5,124 bases of DNA from an uncultured Lachnospiraceae bacterium (GTDB taxonomy: Bacteria; Bacillota; Clostridia; Lachnospirales; Lachnospiraceae): positions 1 to 5,124 of the forward strand of contig CAJUKV010000108.1 in the NCBI GenBank assembly GCA_910587305.1. The letters are read 5' to 3'. This document shows, in pieces, positions 1 through 5,124 of the stretch. The notes beneath the pieces were generated by a model, which saw only the letters and a list, made by a program, of their open reading frames with translations, had not been told where the DNA came from and did not search any database. Position numbers and translations under genes: made by a program. Numbering within the stretch: the first letter of the stretch is position 1; each line of letters begins with the position of its first letter.

Positions 1-30
1 CAGATATTGAATTTTCAAGGTGCATAGCTA

Positions 31-64
31 AAACTTATGTGCGAAGTTTGAGTAACTTATTTTT
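31..64 (+). promoter_or_regulatory. possible small attenuator-like or terminator hairpin
   Basis: AAGTT at 44-48 can pair with AACTT at 32-36 or with AACTT at 54-58, and the second arm is followed by a short T-run (60-64). Two mutually exclusive stems ahead of a T-run is the layout of an attenuator or of a weak terminator for a gene left of the window. The stems are only 5-6 base pairs and AT-rich, so chance is a real possibility. The remaining bases of 1-123 show only the ribosome binding site of the next gene. Confidence 0.2.
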
Positions 65-123
65 CCGCTTGCTATCCCGCCAGAACAGAGGTAAGCTACG
101 ACACCAGGTCAGGAGAGATTGGA

Positions 124-447
124 TTGGAAAAAGATTCTGCATTATACCAATTGATGGACACCCGCATGAACGGCGTCATGAACGGCATTGTAAGCGGTGA
201 CGGGGAATACCAGGCGATTCTCCGGAAGTCGGACATATACTCCGGCGAACTGGACAGGATGGATTTATCAAAAGAAATCCGGCTGCTGATCGACCGCTAC
301 GTCAGCGAGCAGAACGCGCATAGCACATTGTGCTATTGATCCCGGTTTGGGATGCTCGCCTGCCTGCTTGGCTTTTCCGACTGCAAGGCTATGTTCTTGG
401 AGAAATGCCTGCCGACAGAAGCAAAAGAAATGACCGCAGGATTGTAA
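124..447 (+). pseudogene. small hypothetical protein gene interrupted by an in-frame TGA
   Basis: The frame begins at TTG 124, six bases after AGGAGAG (111-117), and reads MEKDSALYQLMDTRMNG... for 71 residues to TGA at 337-339. It is acidic, helical-looking and has coding-like composition up to about residue 64 (SEQNA). After the TGA the same frame stays open for 35 more codons to TAA 445-447 and again looks coding (SRFGMLACLLGFSDC, then EKCLPTEAKEM). I infer one original protein of about 107 residues now broken by a stop. The TGA directly follows a perfect palindrome (320-336), so a small insertion may have brought the stop. From memory, small proteins of this style occur in conjugative elements of Clostridia; I do not assign a family and see no known domain. 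Alternatively the 71-residue product is the natural protein. Selenocysteine is unlikely, because nothing suggests a selenoprotein family. Confidence 0.55.
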
Positions 448-1062
448 CTGCAAAGTGCCGGAAGCGGATGACCTTCTCACAAGTGTATTGCCGCTTTTCA
501 CAAGCGTGCTTTCTACGGATTCCCTCGTAACATTGTCTAAAATACTTGCATCGAACGGATCTCCATTTTTCCAGTTCGGATTAGCCGCCCTTACTGCCGC
601 AGCAAGCGCCGCACTATACTGCTTTTCATACTGCTGCAATGACCATATCCCTTTTAAGCGGTCACCCTCTTTGATGCTTAACTGATATGCGCGGAAAACC
701 TCTGAACGCTTTGTGGTATCTCCATTCGCCACGCCATTTTCCTGTAAAAAATGGCGTTTACATTCATCAAACATTTTCTGGCGGTACTCTTCCGAAACAC
801 CTATCATCTGATGCATTTCCGCTTCGCTTTTGCCGTTCATAATCATTCCTCTTACGCACATACCGCTTTCATAAATAATTTCTTCAATTTCCTTATCCGA
901 TTTTACAGACTTATTCGCCATGCCCATGCCTTTCTGATTCCTGGCATTGAATATTCCTGCCGGATTCAGCAAGCCGTTGCCCTGGCTCTTTTTTACCCCG
1001 AACAACTGCGACATCAAATTGTACCTTGATGTTAAATTTGAAAAGTTAAAATTGATATTCAT
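268..1062 (-). CDS. hypothetical protein with probably aberrant C-terminus
   Basis: Function unknown. I chose ATG 1062 (MNINFNFSNLTSRYN...), giving 264 residues, because GGAGG at 1071-1075 lies 8 bases upstream; the earlier TTG at 1077 overlaps that site. There is no signal peptide or membrane segment. The first ~195 residues look like a genuine protein: an Asn/Phe-rich start, a flexible Gly/Asn stretch (residues 28-50), then helical segments, including an acidic one near residues 56-66 and EYRQKMFDECKRHF near 92-105, and a C-terminal TLVKSGNTLVRRS with a repeated TLV(K/R). From about residue 197 the composition changes to Cys/Phe/Gln-rich sequence (SCGHFFCFCRQ) that is exactly antisense to the plus-strand fragment. 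The true 3' end was therefore probably lost and replaced by read-through. It starts 49 bases after the stop of the 244-residue gene and is probably co-transcribed with it. Confidence 0.7.
   Translation of the reverse strand: MNINFNFSNLTSRYNLMSQLFGVKKSQGNGLLNPAGIFNARNQKGMGMANKSVKSDKEIEEIIYESGMCVRGMIMNGKSEAEMHQMIGVSEEYRQKMFDECKRHFLQENGVANGDTTKRSEVFRAYQLSIKEGDRLKGIWSLQQYEKQYSAALAAAVRAANPNWKNGDPFDASILDNVTRESVESTLVKSGNTLVRRSSASGTLQLQSCGHFFCFCRQAFLQEHSLAVGKAKQAGEHPKPGSIAQCAMRVLLADVAVDQQPDFF
320..336. repeat. perfect 7-bp palindrome with 3-nt spacer at the interrupted codon
   Basis: ATAGCAC at 320-326 and GTGCTAT at 330-336 are exact reverse complements around ATT. The palindrome ends one base before the in-frame TGA of the plus-strand gene fragment. 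It may be the footprint of a small insertion or a recombination site, or it may be incidental. It is too short and has no T-run, so it is not a terminator. Confidence 0.5.
495..520. repeat. first copy of the 26-bp repeat, inside the 264-residue gene
   Basis: Matches 1984-2009 with one mismatch (position 515). It lies near the end of the credible part of the 264-residue protein, about 20 bases to the right of where its sequence becomes antisense-like. Confidence 0.6.
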
Positions 1063-1070
1063 ATTCATTT

Positions 1071-1075
1071 CCTCC
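1071..1075 (-). promoter_or_regulatory. ribosome binding site of the 264-residue gene
   Basis: GGAGG on the minus strand, 8 bases before ATG 1062 and only 2 bases before ATG 1068. The spacing favours the 1062 start and rules out the TTG at 1077, which lies upstream of the site. Confidence 0.7.
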
Positions 1076-1111
1076 AATCATCACTGCTCAGATTTTCAAG
1101 ACTTTGCTTCC

Positions 1112-1846
1112 TTATGAAATCTTAATGCCTGCGAGTAACTGTGACAATGTGTCTGTATTGGGATTGAACGCCGCATATTTCTCCTTAAACGAGGCCACCG
1201 CACTCAGCATCTTCTGGTTGAGGTTTTCAGGAACTTTATCAATCCCCCTTGTCTTTTGTTCCTTTAGGAAACCTGCCGCCTTTGTTTCCCTCCTGCTGAT
1301 CTTTGCGATCTTTTCCGCTTCCTCGCCAATGATAGTGCGGGCGTGCTGGTTCGTCCGTTCCATCTCCACAAAGCTGTCCACTGTTTTCCTGTATGCCGCA
1401 TCCAGGGCATCCAGCTCTTCTTCCTTCGTGAGCCTGCGGGGGCCGCCTTCACCTGCCACATATATCTCCCTTGTCCCGTCCTCATATCCCCGCACGATCT
1501 CATCGTACAGTTCCGCATATGCCTTCACATAACCGTCCGCCCTGCCTGCCGCGTTTAGGACGCTTTTCCCGGTATCAGCCCTCCTTGAAATTTCATAGCC
1601 ATAGTCAACCAGACTGATTTTCTCATTCTTCAACTGCTCCCTCCGCTGGAGCATGGCATCATAGCTTTCCTGCCCGCCCTGCTGTACGCTGTTGCGGTAT
1701 TGCTCCTTCCCCGCATCGGAAATGGAAAGGCTTACGGGCTGTTCCGCCATCTTCCTGCCCGCATCCCTGGTGTTTGTTTTCTCCTGCATATAATTTGCTG
1801 CAGCTCCAATCTGATTGTAACTGCTCCCGATTCCTGAAATTGCCAT
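1112..1846 (-). CDS. hypothetical 244-residue protein, soluble, helical
   Basis: Function unknown. ATG 1846 is preceded by AGGAGG (1855-1860) at 8 bases. The protein opens with MAISGIGSSYNQIGAAANYM, a Gly/Ser/Asn-rich non-hydrophobic start without a signal peptide. It then has VSLSISDAGKEQY, with the ISDAGK motif at residues 42-47. The rest is mainly charged helix: a segment around residues 104-120 (YVKAYAELYDEIVRGYEDG), a probable turn with GEGGPRR (about 131-137), KEEELDALDAAYRKTVDSF (about 140-158), and a Lys/Glu-rich C-terminal half ending TDTLSQLLAGIKIS. From memory, similar proteins with a YDEIVxGYxxGxR segment and a following EEELxALDxAY segment occur in Lachnospiraceae and are annotated only as domains of unknown function. 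Candidate promoter and inverted repeat lie just upstream, after the terminator of the preceding gene, so it probably starts its own transcript with the 264-residue gene. Confidence 0.85.
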   Translation of the reverse strand: MAISGIGSSYNQIGAAANYMQEKTNTRDAGRKMAEQPVSLSISDAGKEQYRNSVQQGGQESYDAMLQRREQLKNEKISLVDYGYEISRRADTGKSVLNAAGRADGYVKAYAELYDEIVRGYEDGTREIYVAGEGGPRRLTKEEELDALDAAYRKTVDSFVEMERTNQHARTIIGEEAEKIAKISRRETKAAGFLKEQKTRGIDKVPENLNQKMLSAVASFKEKYAAFNPNTDTLSQLLAGIKIS

Positions 1847-1854
1847 ATTTTTAT

Positions 1855-1860
1855 CCTCCT
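1855..1860 (-). promoter_or_regulatory. strong ribosome binding site of the 244-residue gene
   Basis: AGGAGG on the minus strand, 8 bases before ATG 1846. It fixes the start and suggests efficient translation. Confidence 0.8.
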
Positions 1861-1880
1861 AAAATTTTATAATATGAATT

Positions 1881-1910
1881 ACTATAAGTCCGGGCAGACC
1901 GCAGAGACAA
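1881..1910 (-). promoter_or_regulatory. candidate promoter for the 244/264-residue gene pair
   Basis: On the minus strand TTGTCT (1910-1905) is followed after 18 bases by TATAGT (1886-1881), each close to the sigma-A consensus. A second AT-rich stretch (TATTATAAAAT, about 1876-1866) could be an alternative -10. The preceding gene has its own terminator at 2110-2061, so a promoter in this gap is expected. Confidence 0.4.
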
Positions 1911-1930
1911 AGCATTATGCGCCTCTGCGG
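1899..1930. repeat. 8-bp perfect inverted repeat overlapping the candidate promoter
   Basis: CCGCAGAG at 1899-1906 and CTCTGCGG at 1923-1930 are exact reverse complements; the 16-base centre contains a smaller palindrome, GCATTATGC. No T-run follows on either strand, so it is not a terminator. It overlaps the candidate -35 element and could be a regulator binding site or an RNA hairpin. Confidence 0.5.
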
Positions 1931-1983
1931 AATAAGATGTAAAGAATATATCTGTATATCCAATGTGCTGCCCAAAGATGCTT

Positions 1984-2009
1984 TTTTCACAAGCGTGCTT
2001 TCTCCGGAT
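1984..2009. repeat. second copy of a 26-bp segment of the 264-residue gene
   Basis: This segment matches 495-520 at 25 of 26 positions, in the same orientation. At 495-520 it encodes ESTLVK on the minus strand. Here the equivalent minus-strand frame also reads ASGESTLVKKASLG, so the codon phase is kept although no complete gene is present. It may be the remnant of the 3' end of a related gene. The other copy is listed separately. Confidence 0.6.
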
Positions 2010-2060
2010 GCCCCTATTACTCCGTTCCAAATCGATGAACAGAATAGCCTCTATCCGAGT

Positions 2061-2110
2061 AAAAAACAGCAAACCGTCACTTATGGCATAACTCCATAGC
2101 GGCGGTTTGC
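2061..2110 (-). terminator. intrinsic terminator of the 163-residue gene
   Basis: On the minus strand GCAAACCG (2110-2103) pairs perfectly with CGGTTTGC (2076-2069). CCATAAG-side bases (2086-2082) pair with TATGG (2098-2094) around a 7-base loop, with a small internal mismatch between the two helices. The stem is followed two bases later by six T (2066-2061). This is a classic Rho-independent terminator, about 135 bases downstream of the stop of the 163-residue gene, and it separates that gene from the 244/264-residue pair. Confidence 0.85.
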
Positions 2111-2244
2111 ATGGTTCTCAATGCTCTTTACAGATATCTACGGCCTGCATACCTAAAAGGTACCTCCAATTTTCGGACTATAAGTTCCATCTTACTGCTA
2201 CAGACAGAGAAAGTATGCCAAATTGTTTCGGTAATATATCTATT

Positions 2245-2736
2245 TTAAACAGAAACTGAAATGCATGCCTCTTGTTCCGTCGAAACCGTCTCTCCTGTTT
2301 TTGTATAGGTTACCGACTCCTTTCCGGCATCCATCTTTATTTCATCGGAGCCTATGCTGCCAGAATCTATGTTATCCTTCAACAATACCTTTCCTTCTTC
2401 ACTGATCTCCACAGTATCTGTATTGGTATCAGCATTCCTGTTTTCCTCAATTCTTTCTTCCAGTTTTTCACGTTCTTCCCTGCGCTTCTGGATAGCCTCT
2501 TCACGCTGCAACTTTGCTTTTTCCCTTGCCTCCCTTGCGTCTTCTTCCATTCCTTTGTCAGCTTCCGCCTTATAATCCTCCGCCTTACCGGAAAATTCGT
2601 CGGCATACCCCATTGCACGTTCCATTGTCTCCGTATCTCCTTTACGCCTTGCCTCTTTAAAGACACGCATGGGGGTATTCAACAGATTCATATTTGTCCT
2701 TGCTCCTACAAGACCTTCCATTGTCTTTGTATTCAT
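2245..2736 (-). CDS. hypothetical 163-residue charged coiled-coil protein
   Basis: Function unknown. ATG 2736 is chosen because GGGAGG (2744-2749) sits 7 bases upstream; an in-frame TTG at 2751 lies upstream of that site. There is no signal peptide or membrane segment. Residues 1-35 (MNTKTMEGLVGARTNMNLLNTPMRVFKEARRKGD) are basic and probably helical. Residues about 50-100 are an uninterrupted Glu/Lys/Arg-rich helix, a likely coiled coil. Then comes a short Asn/Thr/Asp linker (100-108), the motif VEISEEGK (109-116), and a polar Ser/Thr-rich tail ending CISVSV. The IS(D/E)xGK motif is shared with the 244-residue protein. The gene begins 89 bases after the kinase stop with no terminator between, so it may be the last gene of the regulator-kinase transcript. 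It could be a scaffold, a chaperone-like partner or a substrate; nothing decides. Confidence 0.8.
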   Translation of the reverse strand: MNTKTMEGLVGARTNMNLLNTPMRVFKEARRKGDTETMERAMGYADEFSGKAEDYKAEADKGMEEDAREAREKAKLQREEAIQKRREEREKLEERIEENRNADTNTDTVEISEEGKVLLKDNIDSGSIGSDEIKMDAGKESVTYTKTGETVSTEQEACISVSV

Positions 2737-2743
2737 AGCACCG

Positions 2744-2749
2744 CCTCCC
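2744..2749 (-). promoter_or_regulatory. ribosome binding site of the 163-residue gene
   Basis: GGGAGG on the minus strand, 7 bases before ATG 2736; it excludes the TTG at 2751 as the start. Confidence 0.75.
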
Positions 2750-2825
2750 AATCATCGTTTTTAAGAGCATATAAACCCTCATTTATTCTTTCGGCGGCGT
2801 GGATATACGATATTAGGTTTATGTT

Positions 2826-4205
2826 TCAAACAGCCGTTTTGGTGTCATGTGCGGTATCCGGAAACGGCATTAAAATAGATATCACGAAAATGCCTTTTCC
2901 GGCTTCTTTATGCACTGCCCCGTTATACCTATTCACCACATCGCTTACATTCAGCAGGCCGATACCGTGTTCCTGTGAATCGTCTTTATTCGTAAAGCCT
3001 TCTGTAAACTTTTCCGTCCTGTCCATACTGTTTTTTACTTCGATCAGAAAACATTTCTTTACAGTCCTCGCCTGAATATTGATAAAGCGGCTTTCATCTT
3101 TCTGCATCCTTCCACACGCTTCCAAAGCATTATCCAGTATATTGCCCATTAGGACACATAAGTCAAATTCATTGATGCAGCATCCCTTAGGCATCTGCAT
3201 ATCACATTCCCATTTGATATCCTCCCCTTCCGCCTGTTTCCGCTTCTGGTACAGGAGAGCGTCCACCGCCTTATTCCCTGTCAAATCTCCTCCTGCATCC
3301 AGAATAATACCCTCCATATTTTTTAAGTAGTCCTCTATCTTCTCCCATTCTTTATTCCGAGACAGCGCCGTCAGAGCAATAATATGATTTTTCATGTCAT
3401 GCCGTAACCGTTCCGACTGTCTGTACTGCTCCGTCAGCATTTTGTAAACCGAAATCTGCGAATGGTACCGGCTGCTCTTTTCCTGCTCCAGATAAATCCG
3501 GTTCATTCCAAACACATAAAACCCTGCCGCTGCCATAGAAAGGAAAGCCAAAACCAAAAATTCAGAATGGCTGAAAATCTGGTCGTAATACAACCCCATA
3601 TCGCCCCCGCTTCTGACCATAATTCCATTGCTCGCACCCAGGCTTGCCACATCATAAACTGTAACGATTGCAAGCAAAGGAACAGCCAATATGACATACC
3701 ACTTTCCCGGCTTGCCGCAAAAAACAGGCTCAAGACGTCCGGACATCAAATATATCGCAAATATGGCAAAGCAATAGCCAATACCGCTGACCAGACCTCC
3801 TTTCCAACCTCCAAAAAGCGGTTCCGGAATCTTCTTTACCGTATGTAGGAAAAACAGCACCAGACAGTCTAAAAGAGAAGCGCAGAACTCTGATACCAGC
3901 TTTATAACCACTATCAGAATAGAGGCCGCCAAAATCCTTTTTTCCCTATCTGACCGAAAAAACAGTATCACCAATCCCACAAAAAATATAGAACCCGACA
4001 CTGCGAAGAAGCTATACAGGTCGGGATACCGCCGACCCAAAATATTCCTTAACAGCAGACTACAAAAGGAAATAATTAAAAACAACCGCGCCCTCCTTTT
4101 GGAAGTTCCTAAAAATTTCATGCAAAACTTGTCCGCCGCCCACAGATACCCCAGACAGAATGGCGCTACAATTAAAATATCAGCATAGTCTGAGAGTTGT
4201 TTCAT
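2826..4205 (-). CDS. AgrC-type GHKL sensor histidine kinase
   Basis: Membrane sensor kinase that should autophosphorylate on histidine and pass phosphate to the response regulator encoded just before it. The 459-residue protein has about six or seven hydrophobic segments in residues 9-234 (roughly 9-24, 41-57, 64-83, 90-120 as two, 136-155, 169-186, 214-234). A short helical linker follows, then the H-box LRHDMKNH with His269, the N-box GNILDNALEA at 354-363 and the G-box HGIGLLNV at 413-420. There is no PAS, HAMP or extracellular sensor domain, matching the AgrC/VirS-like group that senses a ligand through the membrane region. In that group the ligand is often a peptide made by a linked agrBD pair, but none is visible here, so the signal is unknown. 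ATG 4205 overlaps the regulator stop (ATGA) and has GGAGG at 4212-4216, 6 bases upstream, indicating translational coupling. All key motifs are intact. Confidence 0.95.
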   Translation of the reverse strand: MKQLSDYADILIVAPFCLGYLWAADKFCMKFLGTSKRRARLFLIISFCSLLLRNILGRRYPDLYSFFAVSGSIFFVGLVILFFRSDREKRILAASILIVVIKLVSEFCASLLDCLVLFFLHTVKKIPEPLFGGWKGGLVSGIGYCFAIFAIYLMSGRLEPVFCGKPGKWYVILAVPLLAIVTVYDVASLGASNGIMVRSGGDMGLYYDQIFSHSEFLVLAFLSMAAAGFYVFGMNRIYLEQEKSSRYHSQISVYKMLTEQYRQSERLRHDMKNHIIALTALSRNKEWEKIEDYLKNMEGIILDAGGDLTGNKAVDALLYQKRKQAEGEDIKWECDMQMPKGCCINEFDLCVLMGNILDNALEACGRMQKDESRFINIQARTVKKCFLIEVKNSMDRTEKFTEGFTNKDDSQEHGIGLLNVSDVVNRYNGAVHKEAGKGIFVISILMPFPDTAHDTKTAV

Positions 4206-4918
4206 AGTATACCTCCATTTTTCCGCATGACCTTAAGCATCTCCTGAACAAACTCGTCATACCTTCTTTTTGCAATCACGATTTTTTCCCCGTTTTCCAG
4301 AACCACTTCCTGCCTGCTATACCCGTCAACATATTTCAGATTTATAAGATAGCTTTTGTGGCATCTGAAAAAACCTTTATCCCGTAGTTTGTTCTCCAGT
4401 TCCCCTATCTGTTCATAATAAGTAAAAATTCCTTCCGGTCCATGGGCATCGACTATTCTTCCTTTTATCTCGAAATAATATATATCATCAAGGAATAACT
4501 TCTTTTTCTGCCTTTCCCTGCTTACTATGATAAATTCCTTTGAGCGGATTTGTGTTTTGATGACGGCTTTTTGCAGTACATTTTTTAGTTTCCTGTCATC
4601 CACAGGCTTCAGCAGATATTGGAAAGCCTCCACGTCATACGCTTCAAACACATACTCCCTGCTGGAAGATACAAAAATGAGTATCTTATCAGATGCCTTT
4701 TCACGAAAAACCTGTGCTGTTTTCATCCCATCCAAATCCTGCATAATGATATCAAGGAAAACAATGTCAAAACTTTCCAGTGCCCGCAGCAGTTCCCCGC
4801 CACTTCGGAACTGGCGGATGATGCATGGTATTTTCATTTCTTCCATAATTTCTTTAATTCTCTTTGCCATATTGCAACATTCTATGACTTCATCATCACA
4901 AACCGCTATTGAGAGCAT
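4202..4918 (-). CDS. LytTR-family response regulator (AgrA-like)
   Basis: Cytosolic transcription regulator and partner of the adjacent histidine kinase. The 238-residue length from ATG 4918 is typical of AgrA-like proteins. Residues 1-120 are a receiver domain: acidic pocket Asp8/Asp9 (CDDE), phosphoacceptor Asp56 in VFLDIIM, Ser84 in the FVSSS strand (82-86), and Lys104 in YLLKPV. A short linker leads to a LytTR DNA-binding domain (about 128-235), with IYYFEIKGR (146-154), FFRCHKSYLINLKYVDGY (183-200), and the basic IVIAKRRYDEF (213-223). LytTR regulators usually bind two direct 9-base repeats next to promoters; I see no clear pair in this window. The frame extends upstream to a TTG at 4960, but that start has no ribosome binding site and overlaps the preceding reading frame, whereas AGGTG (4924-4928) sits 5 bases before ATG 4918. 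The kinase overlaps its stop codon. Confidence 0.95.
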   Translation of the reverse strand: MLSIAVCDDEVIECCNMAKRIKEIMEEMKIPCIIRQFRSGGELLRALESFDIVFLDIIMQDLDGMKTAQVFREKASDKILIFVSSSREYVFEAYDVEAFQYLLKPVDDRKLKNVLQKAVIKTQIRSKEFIIVSRERQKKKLFLDDIYYFEIKGRIVDAHGPEGIFTYYEQIGELENKLRDKGFFRCHKSYLINLKYVDGYSRQEVVLENGEKIVIAKRRYDEFVQEMLKVMRKNGGIL

Positions 4919-4923
4919 TTCAT

Positions 4924-4928
4924 CACCT
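4924..4928 (-). promoter_or_regulatory. ribosome binding site that decides the regulator start
   Basis: AGGTG on the minus strand, within GGCAGGTGATGAA, 5 bases before ATG 4918. It supports the 238-residue start over the upstream TTG at 4960. Confidence 0.65.
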
Positions 4929-4944
4929 GCCTTATATGGGTATA

Positions 4945-5124
4945 TCATATATATCGACAAAAACGGGCATAAAGTTTTGTTGATGATATGAACGGGCTTT
5001 TTCGTGTAATAACCGTTTCAAATATATTTTTCGCCTTTCCTCCGATTGTCCCATCGTTTTCAAACCCACTTCCATATGACCTGATTTCTTCCTGATAATT
5101 TTGCTTTATCTGTTCCAGCATTCT
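4945..5124 (-). CDS. partial hypothetical reading frame at the right edge
   Basis: A minus-strand frame is open from the window edge (5124) to TGA 4947-4945, 59 codons. It reads RMLEQIKQNYQEEIRSYGSG..., then GTIGGKAKNIFETVITRKSP, and ends YARFCRYI. The composition is coding-like, and its stop lies 26 bases before the regulator start, as for an upstream operon gene. A Met at 5121 could be the start, or the gene may begin outside the window; its ribosome binding site would lie beyond the edge. I recognise no family. It is not AgrB-like (no hydrophobic segments) and does not resemble an AgrD precursor. It may also be a non-coding leader that is open by chance. Confidence 0.4.
   Translation of the reverse strand, partial: RMLEQIKQNYQEEIRSYGSGFENDGTIGGKAKNIFETVITRKSPFISSTKLYARFCRYI

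Noticed and set aside
3..200. Plus-strand open frame from the left edge to TGA near 200, overlapping the gene that starts at 124
   Set aside because: Arg/His-rich, shadow-like composition, and the other frame from 124 has a good ribosome binding site and more natural composition.
1851..2072. Minus-strand 73-codon open frame in the gap before the 244-residue gene
   Set aside because: Its TTG start lies inside the terminator stem, there is no ribosome binding site, and it runs over the candidate promoter and inverted repeat. The 26-bp repeat is in a different frame.
2150..2162. Small inverted repeat TACCT-AAA-AGGTA
   Set aside because: Five base pairs only, and no T-run; probably chance.
2128..2190. 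20-codon minus-strand frame (MELIVRKLEVPFRYAG...) in the 3' untranslated region of the 163-residue gene
   Set aside because: No convincing ribosome binding site before its ATG; too short to support without homologues.
2272..3075. Long plus-strand open frame (267 codons)
   Set aside because: Antisense to the 163-residue gene and the kinase; Phe/Cys/Ser-rich shadow composition, and it spans two real genes.
4925..4964. TTGTCG-18-TATAAG as a promoter for the response regulator
   Set aside because: The transcription start would fall on or after the ribosome binding site, leaving no leader.
1..5124. CRISPR array, tRNA, rRNA, complete insertion sequence
   Set aside because: No regularly spaced direct repeats, cloverleaf or CCA-type ends, rRNA-like segments or transposase motifs were seen on either strand.

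Overview
The window looks like accessory DNA from a Gram-positive, low-to-mid GC gut Clostridia, most likely Lachnospiraceae. The evidence is strong GGAGG-type ribosome binding sites, an AgrC/AgrA-style two-component pair, and short lysine/glutamate-rich proteins of a kind found in that group. The genus cannot be fixed from the sequence. Almost all coding is on the minus strand, so the window is best read from right to left.

Right part (5124 to 2826, minus): the edge holds the last part of an unrecognised reading frame that stops at 4945. It is followed 26 bases later by a LytTR response regulator (4918-4202). That gene overlaps by four bases (ATGA) with a GHKL/AgrC-type membrane histidine kinase (4205-2826). 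No agrB- or agrD-like gene is visible, so the kinase's signal is not encoded here.

Middle (2751 to 2060, minus): 89 bases after the kinase stop starts a 163-residue charged, coiled-coil protein of unknown function. Its transcript ends at a strong intrinsic terminator (2110-2061). Regulator, kinase and this protein may form one transcript, because no terminator lies between them.

Left-middle (about 2060 to 1060, minus): after the terminator comes a non-coding stretch of about 200 bases. It holds an inverted repeat overlapping a candidate promoter, and a short sequence copy of the 3' part of the last minus-strand gene. Then follow two adjacent genes, a 244-residue protein (1846-1112) and a 264-residue frame (1062-268). 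Both are cytosolic-looking and of unknown function. The 244- and 163-residue proteins share an IS(D/E)xGK motif, so the three small proteins may be functionally linked and may be outputs of the two-component system. That link is inference.

Left end (1-477): a small plus-strand gene starts at TTG 124 and is interrupted by an in-frame TGA (337-339) directly after a perfect palindrome. Its frame continues open to 447. The minus-strand 264-residue frame runs antisense across this fragment, and its last ~68 residues look artefactual. The zone around 340-490 is therefore probably a rearrangement junction between two unrelated gene neighbourhoods.
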